DNA of 64,000 bases, from contig JADJNZ010000001.1 of the NCBI GenBank assembly GCA_016714015.1, positions 744,001 through 808,000 on the forward strand, given 5' to 3'. The notes under the pieces were generated by a model. That model was given only the letters and a program-made list of their open reading frames with translations, was not told the DNA's origin and searched no databases. This DNA is from Gemmatimonadota bacterium (GTDB lineage Bacteria; Gemmatimonadota; Gemmatimonadetes; Gemmatimonadales; Gemmatimonadaceae). The translations under genes were made by a program, and so were the position numbers. Of the stretch, positions 15,620 through 23,474 are shown piece after piece (the first letter of the stretch is position 1; each line of letters starts with the position of its first letter).

Positions 15620-17557
15620 GTGACGACGCCCTCCGCGGCGTCGACCGAGCGCCCCGGGCCCCCGTCGGGGTTCGGGGCGCTTCCGTTCCCCATATCCGAG
15701 GCCGTCATCCCCGCGCTCACGCTCGGCGCGGTCATCCTCGGCCTCGTGATGCACCTCGTGCCCGCGGCCGATCCGTGGGCACCGACCTTCCTGATGACCG
15801 CGCTCGTGCTCCTCGGCGCGCCGGTCGTCTTCCAGACCATCCGCGGCATGCTGCGCGGAGAGTTCGCCGCCGACGTCGTCGCGATGCTCGCCATCGTCAC
15901 GGCGGTCGTCCTGCGCGAGCCGTTCGCCGGGCTCGTGATCGTCCTCATGCAGACCGGCGGGGAGCTCCTCGACGCCTACGCCGAGGGCCGCGCCTCCGAC
16001 GCGGTGCGCGAACTCGAGGCCGCGGCCCCGCGCATCGCGCACCGCCTTCGCGGGGCGAACGCCGCCGACGGCGTTGACGACGTCGCGTCGGACGTGGTGG
16101 TCATCGGTGACCGCCTCCTCATCCGCCCGGGCGAGATGATCCCCTGCGACGGCGAGGTCGTCGAGGGGAACACCTCGCTCGACACCTCACGCATCACCGG
16201 CGAGCCGCTCCCCGAGCGCGTCGGCCCGGGGGCCCATGTCCGCTCGGGCGTCGTCAACACCTCCTCGCCGCTCGTAGTGCGCGCCACCGCCAAGGCCAGC
16301 GAGTCGCTCTACGCCAGGATCGTCGAGCTCGTCCGGTCCGCGCAGGGGGAGAAATCCCCCATCCAGCGGATGGCCGACCGGTGGGCCGTCTGGTTCACGC
16401 CGATCACGCTCGTCGCCTGTGCCATCGCCTGGTTCGCCTCCGGTGACGCCTCGCGCGTGCTCGCGGTGCTCGTCGTGGCCACGCCCTGCCCGCTTCTGCT
16501 CGCGACCCCGGTCGCCGTCATCGGCGGCATCAATCGCGCGGCGCGGCGGCAGATCATCGTGCGCAACGGCGCGGCCCTCGAGCTGCTCGCGCGCGTCGAC
16601 ACCGCGGTCTTCGACAAGACCGGCACGCTCACGCACGGGCGCCCGGCGGTGATCGCGGTGGAGCCCTTCGCCGGCGGCGATGCCGGCGAACTGCTCCGCT
16701 TCGCGGCGGCGATCGAGATGGGCAGCGGTCATCTCCTCGCGCGCTCCGTCATGGCCGAGGCGAACGAGCGGTCGCTCGACATCCCGCCTGCCACCGGGAT
16801 CGTCGAGCATGCGGGCCGCGGCGTGACCGGCACCGTGAACGGGCTGCGCGTCGCCGTGGGCAATCGCGCCTTGGTCGCCGCCGAGCACCCCGACGCGCAG
16901 GCGACGCTCGACGCGCACGCCCCCACCGCCACCAACGGTCTCCGCGCCTACGTCGCCGTCACCCGGGCTTCGGGCGGCGTTCTCACCGGGGTCATCACGT
17001 TCGGCGACCGCATGCGCGCCGACCTCAAGCCGTTCATCGCCCGCCTCGACGCGCTCGGGCTCACGCGCACCGTGCTCCTCTCGGGCGACCATGTCGAGAA
17101 CGTGAAGCCCGTCGCTGAAGCGCTCGGCATCACCGAGGCGCGCGGCGACCTCATGCCCGACGACAAGGTCGCGGCGGTGAAGGCGCTCGAGGCCTCGGGC
17201 CGGCGCGTGCTGATGATCGGCGATGGCACCAACGACGCGCCCGCCCTCTCGGCCGCGACGGTCGGCGTCGCGCTCGCGGCGCATGGCGGCGGCATCTCCG
17301 CCGAGGCGGCCGGCGTGGTCCTCCTCGCCGACGACGTCACTCGCGTCGAGGATGCGGTGATGATCGGTCAGCGCGCGGTGATGATCGCGCGGCAGAGCAT
17401 CGTCTGGGGGCTCGCGCTCTCCGGCGCGGCGATGGTCGTGGCGGCCTTCGGCTACATCCCGCCCACGGCCGGCGCACTCATTCAGGAGGCGATCGATGTG
17501 GCGGTGATCCTGAATGCCCTGCGCGCGGCGCAGGGTCCTCGTGCAGGATCCGCATAG
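15620..17557 (+). CDS. Heavy-metal P1B-type ATPase with TPCP motif
   Basis: A 645-residue metal-translocating P-type ATPase without an N-terminal metal-binding domain. In order: N-terminal membrane helices, actuator loop with TGEP (RITGEPLPE), the ion-site helix with T288-P-C-P (ATPCPLLLATPV) in place of the usual CPC, the phosphorylation site DKTGT at D332, HP-type region near GSGHLL, and the hinge GDGTNDAP. The TPCP variant is known from a minor P1B subgroup linked to Fe/Ni export, so copper is less likely. GTG 15620 follows the 54-aa gene by one base. Its last 80 bases overlap ccoS on the other strand. Confidence 0.9.
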   Translation: MTTPSAASTERPGPPSGFGALPFPISEAVIPALTLGAVILGLVMHLVPAADPWAPTFLMTALVLLGAPVVFQTIRGMLRGEFAADVVAMLAIVTAVVLREPFAGLVIVLMQTGGELLDAYAEGRASDAVRELEAAAPRIAHRLRGANAADGVDDVASDVVVIGDRLLIRPGEMIPCDGEVVEGNTSLDTSRITGEPLPERVGPGAHVRSGVVNTSSPLVVRATAKASESLYARIVELVRSAQGEKSPIQRMADRWAVWFTPITLVACAIAWFASGDASRVLAVLVVATPCPLLLATPVAVIGGINRAARRQIIVRNGAALELLARVDTAVFDKTGTLTHGRPAVIAVEPFAGGDAGELLRFAAAIEMGSGHLLARSVMAEANERSLDIPPATGIVEHAGRGVTGTVNGLRVAVGNRALVAAEHPDAQATLDAHAPTATNGLRAYVAVTRASGGVLTGVITFGDRMRADLKPFIARLDALGLTRTVLLSGDHVENVKPVAEALGITEARGDLMPDDKVAAVKALEASGRRVLMIGDGTNDAPALSAATVGVALAAHGGGISAEAAGVVLLADDVTRVEDAVMIGQRAVMIARQSIVWGLALSGAAMVVAAFGYIPPTAGALIQEAIDVAVILNALRAAQGPRAGSA

Positions 17558-17669
17558 CCGGCGTGGTCAGGTCGTCGAACTGCCCGCTCTTGCTCGACCA
17601 GGCATAGGCCCAGACGAACGCGATCACGAGCACGACCGCGATCGGGATCAACAGGTACAGGACGCTCAT
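17478..17669 (-). CDS. ccoS: cbb3 oxidase maturation protein CcoS
   Basis: A 63-residue protein needed for cofactor insertion into cbb3 oxidase. The N-terminal membrane helix (LYLLIPIAVVLVIAFVWAYA), the following WSSKSGQFDDL and the short acidic stretch are typical of the family. The usual protein ends soon after this; here a Pro/His/Ser-rich tail of about 25 residues is encoded antisense to the end of the metal ATPase gene. Its ATG overlaps the ccoI stop (ATGA), making it the last gene of the cco operon. Confidence 0.9.
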   Translation of the reverse strand: MSVLYLLIPIAVVLVIAFVWAYAWSSKSGQFDDLTTPAMRILHEDPAPRAGHSGSPPHRSPPE

Positions 17670-20125
17670 GCCGCGCTCCGCGAGGGGGTGGTGAACGTCC
17701 GGCTCCGCCACGCGCCGAGGATCGCGGTCACCGAACTCACCGGCATGAGGATCGCCGCGACGATCGGATCGAGCAAGCCCAGCATCGCCAGGGTCACGGC
17801 GAAGAGGTTGTAGCCGAGCGCGATCGCCATGTTGCGGCGGATGATGCGCGTCGTGCGCCGCGAACCGTCGAGCAGGTCGGTGAGCGCGGCGACTCCGCCC
17901 GTCGCGAGATAGACATCCGCGGCGGCCATCGACGCCTCGGCGCCTCCGCGGACCGCGATCCCCACCGTCGCCGCGGAGATCGCGGCGGCATCGTTCACGC
18001 CGTCGCCCACCATCACCACGGGTCCGGCCGCGCGCGCCGCGAGCACCGCTTCCCGCTTCCGTTCCGGCGTGGCGCCACCCTCGCCCTCCTGCGGATCGAG
18101 CCCGAGCGCGACCGCCACATGCGCCACGACCGGCGCGGCGTCCCCGCTGAGGATGCGCACGCGCCAGCCCGCCCGTTGCATCGCCGTCACCGCGTTCCGC
18201 GCCTCGGCCCGCAGTGGGTCGCCGAACGCGGCGCGGCCCGCGACCGTGCCGTCCACCGAGACGAGCACCGTCGTGCGGGTCGACTCCTCGACGTCGGCGT
18301 GGCCGAGTACCCAGGACGGACGCCCCACGCGCACGACCCGGCCCAGCACCGAGACCTCGACGCCGGCCCCCAGCGTCTCGCGCACGTCGTCCACCGCGGG
18401 CACCTCCACGTCGGGCCACGCCGCCGCGAACGCCGCCGCGACGGGGTGCCGCGAGTGCCGCTCCGCCGCGAGCACCAGCGGCTTGAGTGCGTCATCGCCG
18501 ACCCAATCCTCGAGCGCGAGCCGTCCCTCGGTCAGCGTCCCGGTCTTGTCGACGAACAGCGTACCGTGTCCGGTGAGCGATTCGAGCGCCTGCCCGCCCT
18601 TGATGAGGATCCCGCGCGCCGCCGCCCGACCGATCGCGACCGTGAACGCGAGCGGCGTGGCCATCGCGAGCGCGCACGGACAGGTGACCACGAGGAGCGC
18701 GATCGCATGGTCGATCCCCGCCCCCACGTCGCGCGTCCACCAGAGCGCGACCGTCGCGGCGGCGAGCGAGAGCGAGCCCGCGATGAACCATCCCGCCATC
18801 CGGTCGGCGAAGAGCACCACGGGCGCACGCTCGCGCGCGCCCTGCTCCACGTCGCGGAGCAGGCGGCCGAGCCGGCTCTCCGACCCCGCCTGATCCACGC
18901 GCACGAGGAGCGTCGCCGAGAGGTTCGTCGTCCCGGCGAACACCGTCGCGCCCACCTGGACGGAGACCGGCCGCGATTCGCCGGTGAGGAGCGCGAGATC
19001 CATCGCCGAGTCGCCGCGGAGCACGGTGCCGTCCGCGGCGAGCGTGTCCCCGGCGCGCACCTCGAGGTCCATACCGGGCATCACGGCCTCGGTCGGGATC
19101 TCGCTCACCGTGCCGGTCCCGGGATCGACCACGCGCGCCGTCGCCGGCGCGAGCGCGCCGAGGAGCGCGGCGGCGTCGGCCGCGGTGCGCTGCGCCCGGT
19201 GTTGCAGGAACCGCCCCACGAGCAGCAGCAGGATGAGTGTCGCGACCGCATCGAAGTAGATGGGACCCGCGTCGCGTGCGGTGTTGATCGCGCCTTGCAC
19301 CACGCCCGCGCCGAGCGCGATCGCGATCGGCACATCCATGTGCAGTCGGCCGAGCTTCACGGCCTGCCAGGCGCTTGTGAAGAAGACGCGCCCCGGCCAA
19401 GCCACGGCCGGGATGACCAGCACGAGGCTCATCCAGCGGAAGTACCGCTCGAACTCGGGTTCGATCCCGCCCATCATCCCGCTGTAGAGCGCCAGCGAGA
19501 TCGCCATGACGTTCATCGCGATCGCCCCCGCCACGCCGATGCGCGTGAGCATCGTGCGCTCCTCCGCGCGACGGGCCTCGTCGGCGCCGCGACCGCGATA
19601 CGGATGCGGCCGGTAGCCGAGCTGGTCGAGCGTGCGCGCGAGCGCGCTGAGCGTCGTGCGTTGCGGATCCCAGGTGAGACGGGCCAGCGCGCGCGTCACG
19701 TCGAGCTCGGCCTGGATCGCGCCCGCCACCGCCATCGGCATCCGCTCGACGAGCCAGACGCAGGACGCGCAGTGCACCCCTTCGAGGTAGAGCGCGATCT
19801 CCGCCGTGCCGTCGGCGCGCTGCGTGACATGCGCCGCCTGGAACGCCTCGTGGTCGAACTCGGCGAAGCTCCGGTCGCTCGCCGCCACGCGGGCGGTCTG
19901 CCGATCGGGGAGGGCGTAGAAGCCGTCGAGCCCGCTCTGCCGGATGATCGAGGCCGCCGTCTCGCAGCCGGCGCAGCAGTAGGTCGCGCCGTCGACCGTG
20001 CGCGCCTCACCCGGCGCGGCCGCGAGCCCGCAGTGCGCGCAGGTCACGGCCACCGCGGTCGCGCCGAGCGCGAGGTCAGCGGTGGTCGTGGAGGCCACGC
20101 GCGTCGGCCGCGGCACCCGCGGCAT
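17666..20125 (-). CDS. ccoI: Copper-translocating P-type ATPase CcoI
   Basis: An 819-residue P1B ATPase that delivers copper to cbb3 oxidase. An N-terminal Cys-rich module (CAHCG, then CCAGC; residues about 30-55) precedes a heavy-metal domain with GVHCASCVW near residue 120. The transport motif is C482-P-C-A (TCPCALAMATPL), the phosphorylation site DKTGT is at D526, and the hinge is GDGVNDAAA. Its location between the SafE-like gene and ccoS fixes the assignment. The 5' end overlaps the upstream gene by 50 bases in another frame. Confidence 0.95.
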   Translation of the reverse strand: MPRVPRPTRVASTTTADLALGATAVAVTCAHCGLAAAPGEARTVDGATYCCAGCETAASIIRQSGLDGFYALPDRQTARVAASDRSFAEFDHEAFQAAHVTQRADGTAEIALYLEGVHCASCVWLVERMPMAVAGAIQAELDVTRALARLTWDPQRTTLSALARTLDQLGYRPHPYRGRGADEARRAEERTMLTRIGVAGAIAMNVMAISLALYSGMMGGIEPEFERYFRWMSLVLVIPAVAWPGRVFFTSAWQAVKLGRLHMDVPIAIALGAGVVQGAINTARDAGPIYFDAVATLILLLLVGRFLQHRAQRTAADAAALLGALAPATARVVDPGTGTVSEIPTEAVMPGMDLEVRAGDTLAADGTVLRGDSAMDLALLTGESRPVSVQVGATVFAGTTNLSATLLVRVDQAGSESRLGRLLRDVEQGARERAPVVLFADRMAGWFIAGSLSLAAATVALWWTRDVGAGIDHAIALLVVTCPCALAMATPLAFTVAIGRAAARGILIKGGQALESLTGHGTLFVDKTGTLTEGRLALEDWVGDDALKPLVLAAERHSRHPVAAAFAAAWPDVEVPAVDDVRETLGAGVEVSVLGRVVRVGRPSWVLGHADVEESTRTTVLVSVDGTVAGRAAFGDPLRAEARNAVTAMQRAGWRVRILSGDAAPVVAHVAVALGLDPQEGEGGATPERKREAVLAARAAGPVVMVGDGVNDAAAISAATVGIAVRGGAEASMAAADVYLATGGVAALTDLLDGSRRTTRIIRRNMAIALGYNLFAVTLAMLGLLDPIVAAILMPVSSVTAILGAWRSRTFTTPSRSAA

Positions 20126-20798
20126 GGGCCGCGGGGGCGAATCGCCCGGCCACGGTGAGACCTCCGAGCACCACGAGCATGGCGGCCGTCAGGGCCGGCA
20201 GGTGCTTCCGCGCCGGGCCGAGGAGCCGCTGCGCCCCCAGTCCGACCGCCGTCATCATCGGCACGGTGCCGATCCAGAAGGCGGCCATGACGACGGCGCC
20301 ACCGAGCGCACTCCCCGCGGCCGCGGAGGTCGCCACGAAGGCGTAGAGCCAGCCGCAGGGAAGCGCCGCGGTCAGCATCCCGATGGCGAGTCCGCGCACG
20401 GCAGGCGGGCGTTGCTGGACGGCGCGGACGCCGCGCGCGATCCGCGAGGCGAGCGCTGGCGGCACCGCGACCGCGGGCAGGCGCACACCGAACGTGCCCA
20501 GCAGCGTGGCGAGCCCCCACATGATGAGCAGCACCCCCGCGACGATCGCCGCGGGGCGCGTGATCCCGGCCACGGCACCGAGCTGATCGAGTCCGGCGCC
20601 GGCGGCCCCGGCGACCGCACCCAGGATCGCATACGAGACGAGGCGACCGAGGTTGTACGTGACCGTGCTTCGCAGGGCCGAGCGCCCCGAGGACGCGTCG
20701 CCGCCCGAGGCGAGGCAGGCGAAGCTGCCGCACATCCCCGCACAGTGGACGCTGCCGAGCAGCGCCGCGACGAAGACGGAGAGCGCGAGCGCGGTCAC
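20076..20798 (-). CDS. SafE/TauE (UreH-like) membrane protein of the cco operon
   Basis: A 240-residue polytopic membrane protein beginning at GTG 20798. It has the family's N-terminal motif GSVHCAGMCGSFACLA, then YNLGRLVSYAILGA and LPCGWLYAFV. Proteins of this group are regularly found between ccoH and ccoI and are thought to take part in cytochrome oxidase or copper handling; a transport role is not proven. It starts 8 bases after the ccoH stop and overlaps the start of ccoI. The tail is rich in His, Ala and Gly. Confidence 0.85.
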   Translation of the reverse strand: MTALALSVFVAALLGSVHCAGMCGSFACLASGGDASSGRSALRSTVTYNLGRLVSYAILGAVAGAAGAGLDQLGAVAGITRPAAIVAGVLLIMWGLATLLGTFGVRLPAVAVPPALASRIARGVRAVQQRPPAVRGLAIGMLTAALPCGWLYAFVATSAAAGSALGGAVVMAAFWIGTVPMMTAVGLGAQRLLGPARKHLPALTAAMLVVLGGLTVAGRFAPAAHAAGAAADARGLHDHR

Positions 20799-20805
20799 AC
20801 GGGCC

Positions 20806-21300
20806 TCAGTCGCCCGGACGGGCGGCGAGGTCGGTGTGCCGGGTGTGGACGAAGTGCGCCGCGCCGCGCACGGCGGAGATCCGCACCTCCCAGAGGCCGC
20901 CGTGGGTGAGCGTCGGCTCGCCGACATAGCGCCCGTCGCCGAGGTCGCGCAGTGCGACCTCGACGTGTCGCGCCGCGTCGGCATTGTGGATGAGCGTCGC
21001 GGCCACCTGCGCCCCCGCGACGCCCCCGCCGACGGAGTCGGCGAGCTGGATCTCGAGCATCGCTGCCGCGCCGGTCGCACCGGTCAGCGAGACCTCCGCC
21101 CGCCACTTGAGCAGGTCGCTCGCCGCGCGCACCGCCATGGTGCTGTCCCACGCGACCGCCTTGCGGTAGTAGTCGGGCTCCACCACCGCGCCGTTCGCAT
21201 CGCCGCTCGCCACGACCAGCATCCAGACGTTGACCCCGACGATCCCGCTCATCCCGAGCGCGAGCAGCAGCGGCCAGTACCAGCCCCGTTTCGCCGCCAT
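20806..21300 (-). CDS. ccoH: cbb3 oxidase assembly protein CcoH/FixH
   Basis: A 164-residue protein with an N-terminal membrane helix (YWPLLLALGMSGIVGVNVWM) and a periplasmic beta-sandwich. The hallmark is EPDYYRKAVAWD at about residues 41-52. The C-terminal GLWEVRISAVRGAAHF is also typical. CcoH stays bound to the oxidase and helps assembly. Its ATG overlaps the stop of ccoG by one base (TGATG). Confidence 0.93.
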   Translation of the reverse strand: MAAKRGWYWPLLLALGMSGIVGVNVWMLVVASGDANGAVVEPDYYRKAVAWDSTMAVRAASDLLKWRAEVSLTGATGAAAMLEIQLADSVGGGVAGAQVAATLIHNADAARHVEVALRDLGDGRYVGEPTLTHGGLWEVRISAVRGAAHFVHTRHTDLAARPGD

Positions 21301-22676
21301 CAGTCCTCCGGCCCCAGCAGCCGCCAGGTGAACTCTCGCGTGAAGGTGTCGCCATCCGTGAGACGGAAGCGGACCCGACGTTCGCCGCGCTCGAACCGTG
21401 TCGGCGACTGCACGACGAACACCGTCGTGGTGAGGGTGTGGCCAGCCTGCACCCGGACCGGGTTCTCCGGCGCGATGAGCCGCGCACCGGGCTCATCGAC
21501 GTAGGTGATGGTGTACGCGCGGTCCTCGGCGGTACGGTTCGCGACCTTCAACCGCACCTGGTTCACCACGTCGCCGTTCGCCTCGATCGTGAACGGCGAC
21601 CCGAGCCCGCCGAGCAAGGTGACGTCCGCGGGCGACCGCGTGAGGAGCGCGAAGACGAAGGCGCCGAAGAAGAGCGTGAACGCGATCGGGTACAGCACGG
21701 TGCGCACGCGCAGGATCCGCGGCGGGTTCCCCGCGAGCGACGCCTGCGAGGTGTAGCGGATGAGCCCCGGCGCCTTGTTGAGCTTCACCATGATCTCGTC
21801 GCAGGCGTCCGCGCACTGCGTGCAGTGGATGCACTCCATCTGCAGGCCGTCGCGGATGTCGATCCCCGTGGGGCAGGTGTTGGTGCACGCCTTGCACTCC
21901 ACGCAGTCGCCGAGGCCGGTGCGCGCGCCACCGCCGTGCCCGCGCGGCTCGCCGCGGTTCCGATCGTAGGCGACGATCACCGACTGCTGGTCGAGCAGGG
22001 CCGACTGCCAGCGCCCGTAGGGGCACGCCACCAGGCAGGTCTGCTCCCGGAACCAGGTGAAGTCGAGGAAGACCGCGACCGTCGTCACCGCCATCACGAG
22101 GAATCCCGTGAGGTGGTCGAACGGCGAGCCGGCCATCCACTGCCGGAGCTGGTCGGAGCCCACGAAGTAGGCGAGGAAGGTGTTGCCCAGCACCGCGGAG
22201 AGGATCGCATAGACCCCGTACTTGACGAGGCGGCGCGGCGCGAAGTGCCGCCCCTCGCGGTCCAGCGCGCGGGACGCGCTCACGCCGCCCTCGATCAGTC
22301 GCTCGAGCGGACGGAAGATGAACTCCATCCAGACCGTCTGCGGACACCCCCAGCCGCACCAGACGCGACCGAAGAGCGCCGTGAGCAGGAAGACACCGAT
22401 GAGCACGCTCACGAACAGCAGCATGAGCAGCAGCGTGTCGGTCGGCAGGAACGTGGTGCCGAAGAACGTGAACTCCCGGCGCGGGAGGTCGAGCAGCATC
22501 CACGGCTTCCCGTTCGCCCGCAGGTGCGGGATGAGCAGGAACAGCGCGATGAGCGCGTAGGCCACCGCGCGCCGGCGGACCAGCCACTTGCCCGTACTGG
22601 GCCTGGGGCGGATCCACCGGCGCGAGCCATCCTCGTTGAGCGTCGCGAGGACGCGGCCCGCCGTGGGTGCCGTCAT
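21300..22676 (-). CDS. ccoG: Cytochrome c oxidase accessory protein CcoG (ferredoxin-like)
   Basis: A 458-residue membrane ferredoxin acting in copper reduction for cbb3 assembly. It has about five membrane helices and the motif WCGWGCPQTVW near residue 115. There are two 4Fe-4S binding regions: CVECKACTNTCPTGIDIRDG and CIHCTQCADACDEIM. A C-terminal Ig-like domain (from about residue 350) is present. The gene starts 10 bases beyond the ccoP stop. Confidence 0.95.
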   Translation of the reverse strand: MTAPTAGRVLATLNEDGSRRWIRPRPSTGKWLVRRRAVAYALIALFLLIPHLRANGKPWMLLDLPRREFTFFGTTFLPTDTLLLMLLFVSVLIGVFLLTALFGRVWCGWGCPQTVWMEFIFRPLERLIEGGVSASRALDREGRHFAPRRLVKYGVYAILSAVLGNTFLAYFVGSDQLRQWMAGSPFDHLTGFLVMAVTTVAVFLDFTWFREQTCLVACPYGRWQSALLDQQSVIVAYDRNRGEPRGHGGGARTGLGDCVECKACTNTCPTGIDIRDGLQMECIHCTQCADACDEIMVKLNKAPGLIRYTSQASLAGNPPRILRVRTVLYPIAFTLFFGAFVFALLTRSPADVTLLGGLGSPFTIEANGDVVNQVRLKVANRTAEDRAYTITYVDEPGARLIAPENPVRVQAGHTLTTTVFVVQSPTRFERGERRVRFRLTDGDTFTREFTWRLLGPED

Positions 22677-22686
22677 GTGACCGCGG

Positions 22687-23283
22687 TCAGGCGCCCGACG
22701 GCGCCGCTGGCGTCGTGGTGACCGTGTCCACCGTCCCCTCCGGCGCCTTCGGGTTGGCGGGCGTCGTGCCCTTCAGCGAGATCACGTACGCGATGACGTT
22801 GTTCAGCTCGTCGGGCTTCAGCAGGCGCCCCCAGTTGGGCATGCCCTTCGCGAGGACCCCGTCGTCCACGACCTTGTGGATCGCGGACGGCGTGCCGCCA
22901 TGGATCCACGCGGCGTCCGTCAGGTTGGGGCCGATCACTCCGCCGCCGTCCGGACCATGGCAGGCGACACAGTTCTTCGCGAAGACCTCCTTCCCGCTCG
23001 CCAACGCCGCAGGATCGGACGCGAGGGCGACGAGCGCCTCGGCCGAGATCACCGGAGTGGGCGGCGGGAGCGCCGCCTGATGCGCCGCCACGTCTGCCGT
23101 ATACTCGGCGACGTTGCCGCCGTTCTCGCCCAGCATCCCCGGCGCGAAGTAGTAGAACGGCACGAAGATGATCGTGGCGTAGAAGATCCAGAGCCACCAG
23201 CGCGGCAGTGGATTGTCGTACTCCCGGATACCGTCGTACTCGTGCTCGAGCAGGCGATCGTCGTCGTTCTTGGCCACGGTCAC
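22687..23283 (-). CDS. ccoP: cbb3 oxidase subunit CcoP, single-heme form
   Basis: A 198-residue cytochrome c subunit. The N-terminal domain has the family motif YDGIREYDNPLPRWW and one membrane helix (WLWIFYATIIFVPFYYFAP). Only one heme-binding motif, CVACH at C105-C108-H109, is present, with a methionine ligand likely in KGMPNWG; standard CcoP is about 300 residues with two such domains. The C-terminus is a Pro/Thr-rich tail. GTG 23283 overlaps the ccoQ stop (GTGA). The subunit passes electrons from soluble cytochrome c towards CcoO. Confidence 0.93.
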   Translation of the reverse strand: MTVAKNDDDRLLEHEYDGIREYDNPLPRWWLWIFYATIIFVPFYYFAPGMLGENGGNVAEYTADVAAHQAALPPPTPVISAEALVALASDPAALASGKEVFAKNCVACHGPDGGGVIGPNLTDAAWIHGGTPSAIHKVVDDGVLAKGMPNWGRLLKPDELNNVIAYVISLKGTTPANPKAPEGTVDTVTTTPAAPSGA

Positions 23284-23474
23284 TCCCTGGCCCGCTGCGC
23301 GGGCACGGCGTCGTCGTCGGAGAAGGGGAGCCGGGCGTCCGCCGCCTGCTGCGGCGCCGAGCCCGGGAGGAAGGTCCTCACCACGATCGCGAGGAATGCC
23401 AGCACGAAGAGCAGCAGCGCGACCATCGCATAGGTCGAGAGGCCGGCAGCGCTCATCACGTCGACGAGTTTCAT
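23280..23474 (-). CDS. ccoQ: cbb3 oxidase subunit CcoQ
   Basis: A 64-residue single-pass protein: MKLVDVMSAAGLSTYAMVAL, continuing into a long hydrophobic helix and then the polar tail RLPFSDDDAVPAQ. The LPFSDD-type tail is typical of CcoQ, which stabilises the oxidase. It overlaps ccoNO at the 5' side (ATGA) and ccoP at the 3' side (GTGA). Confidence 0.88.
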   Translation of the reverse strand: MKLVDVMSAAGLSTYAMVALLLFVLAFLAIVVRTFLPGSAPQQAADARLPFSDDDAVPAQRARE

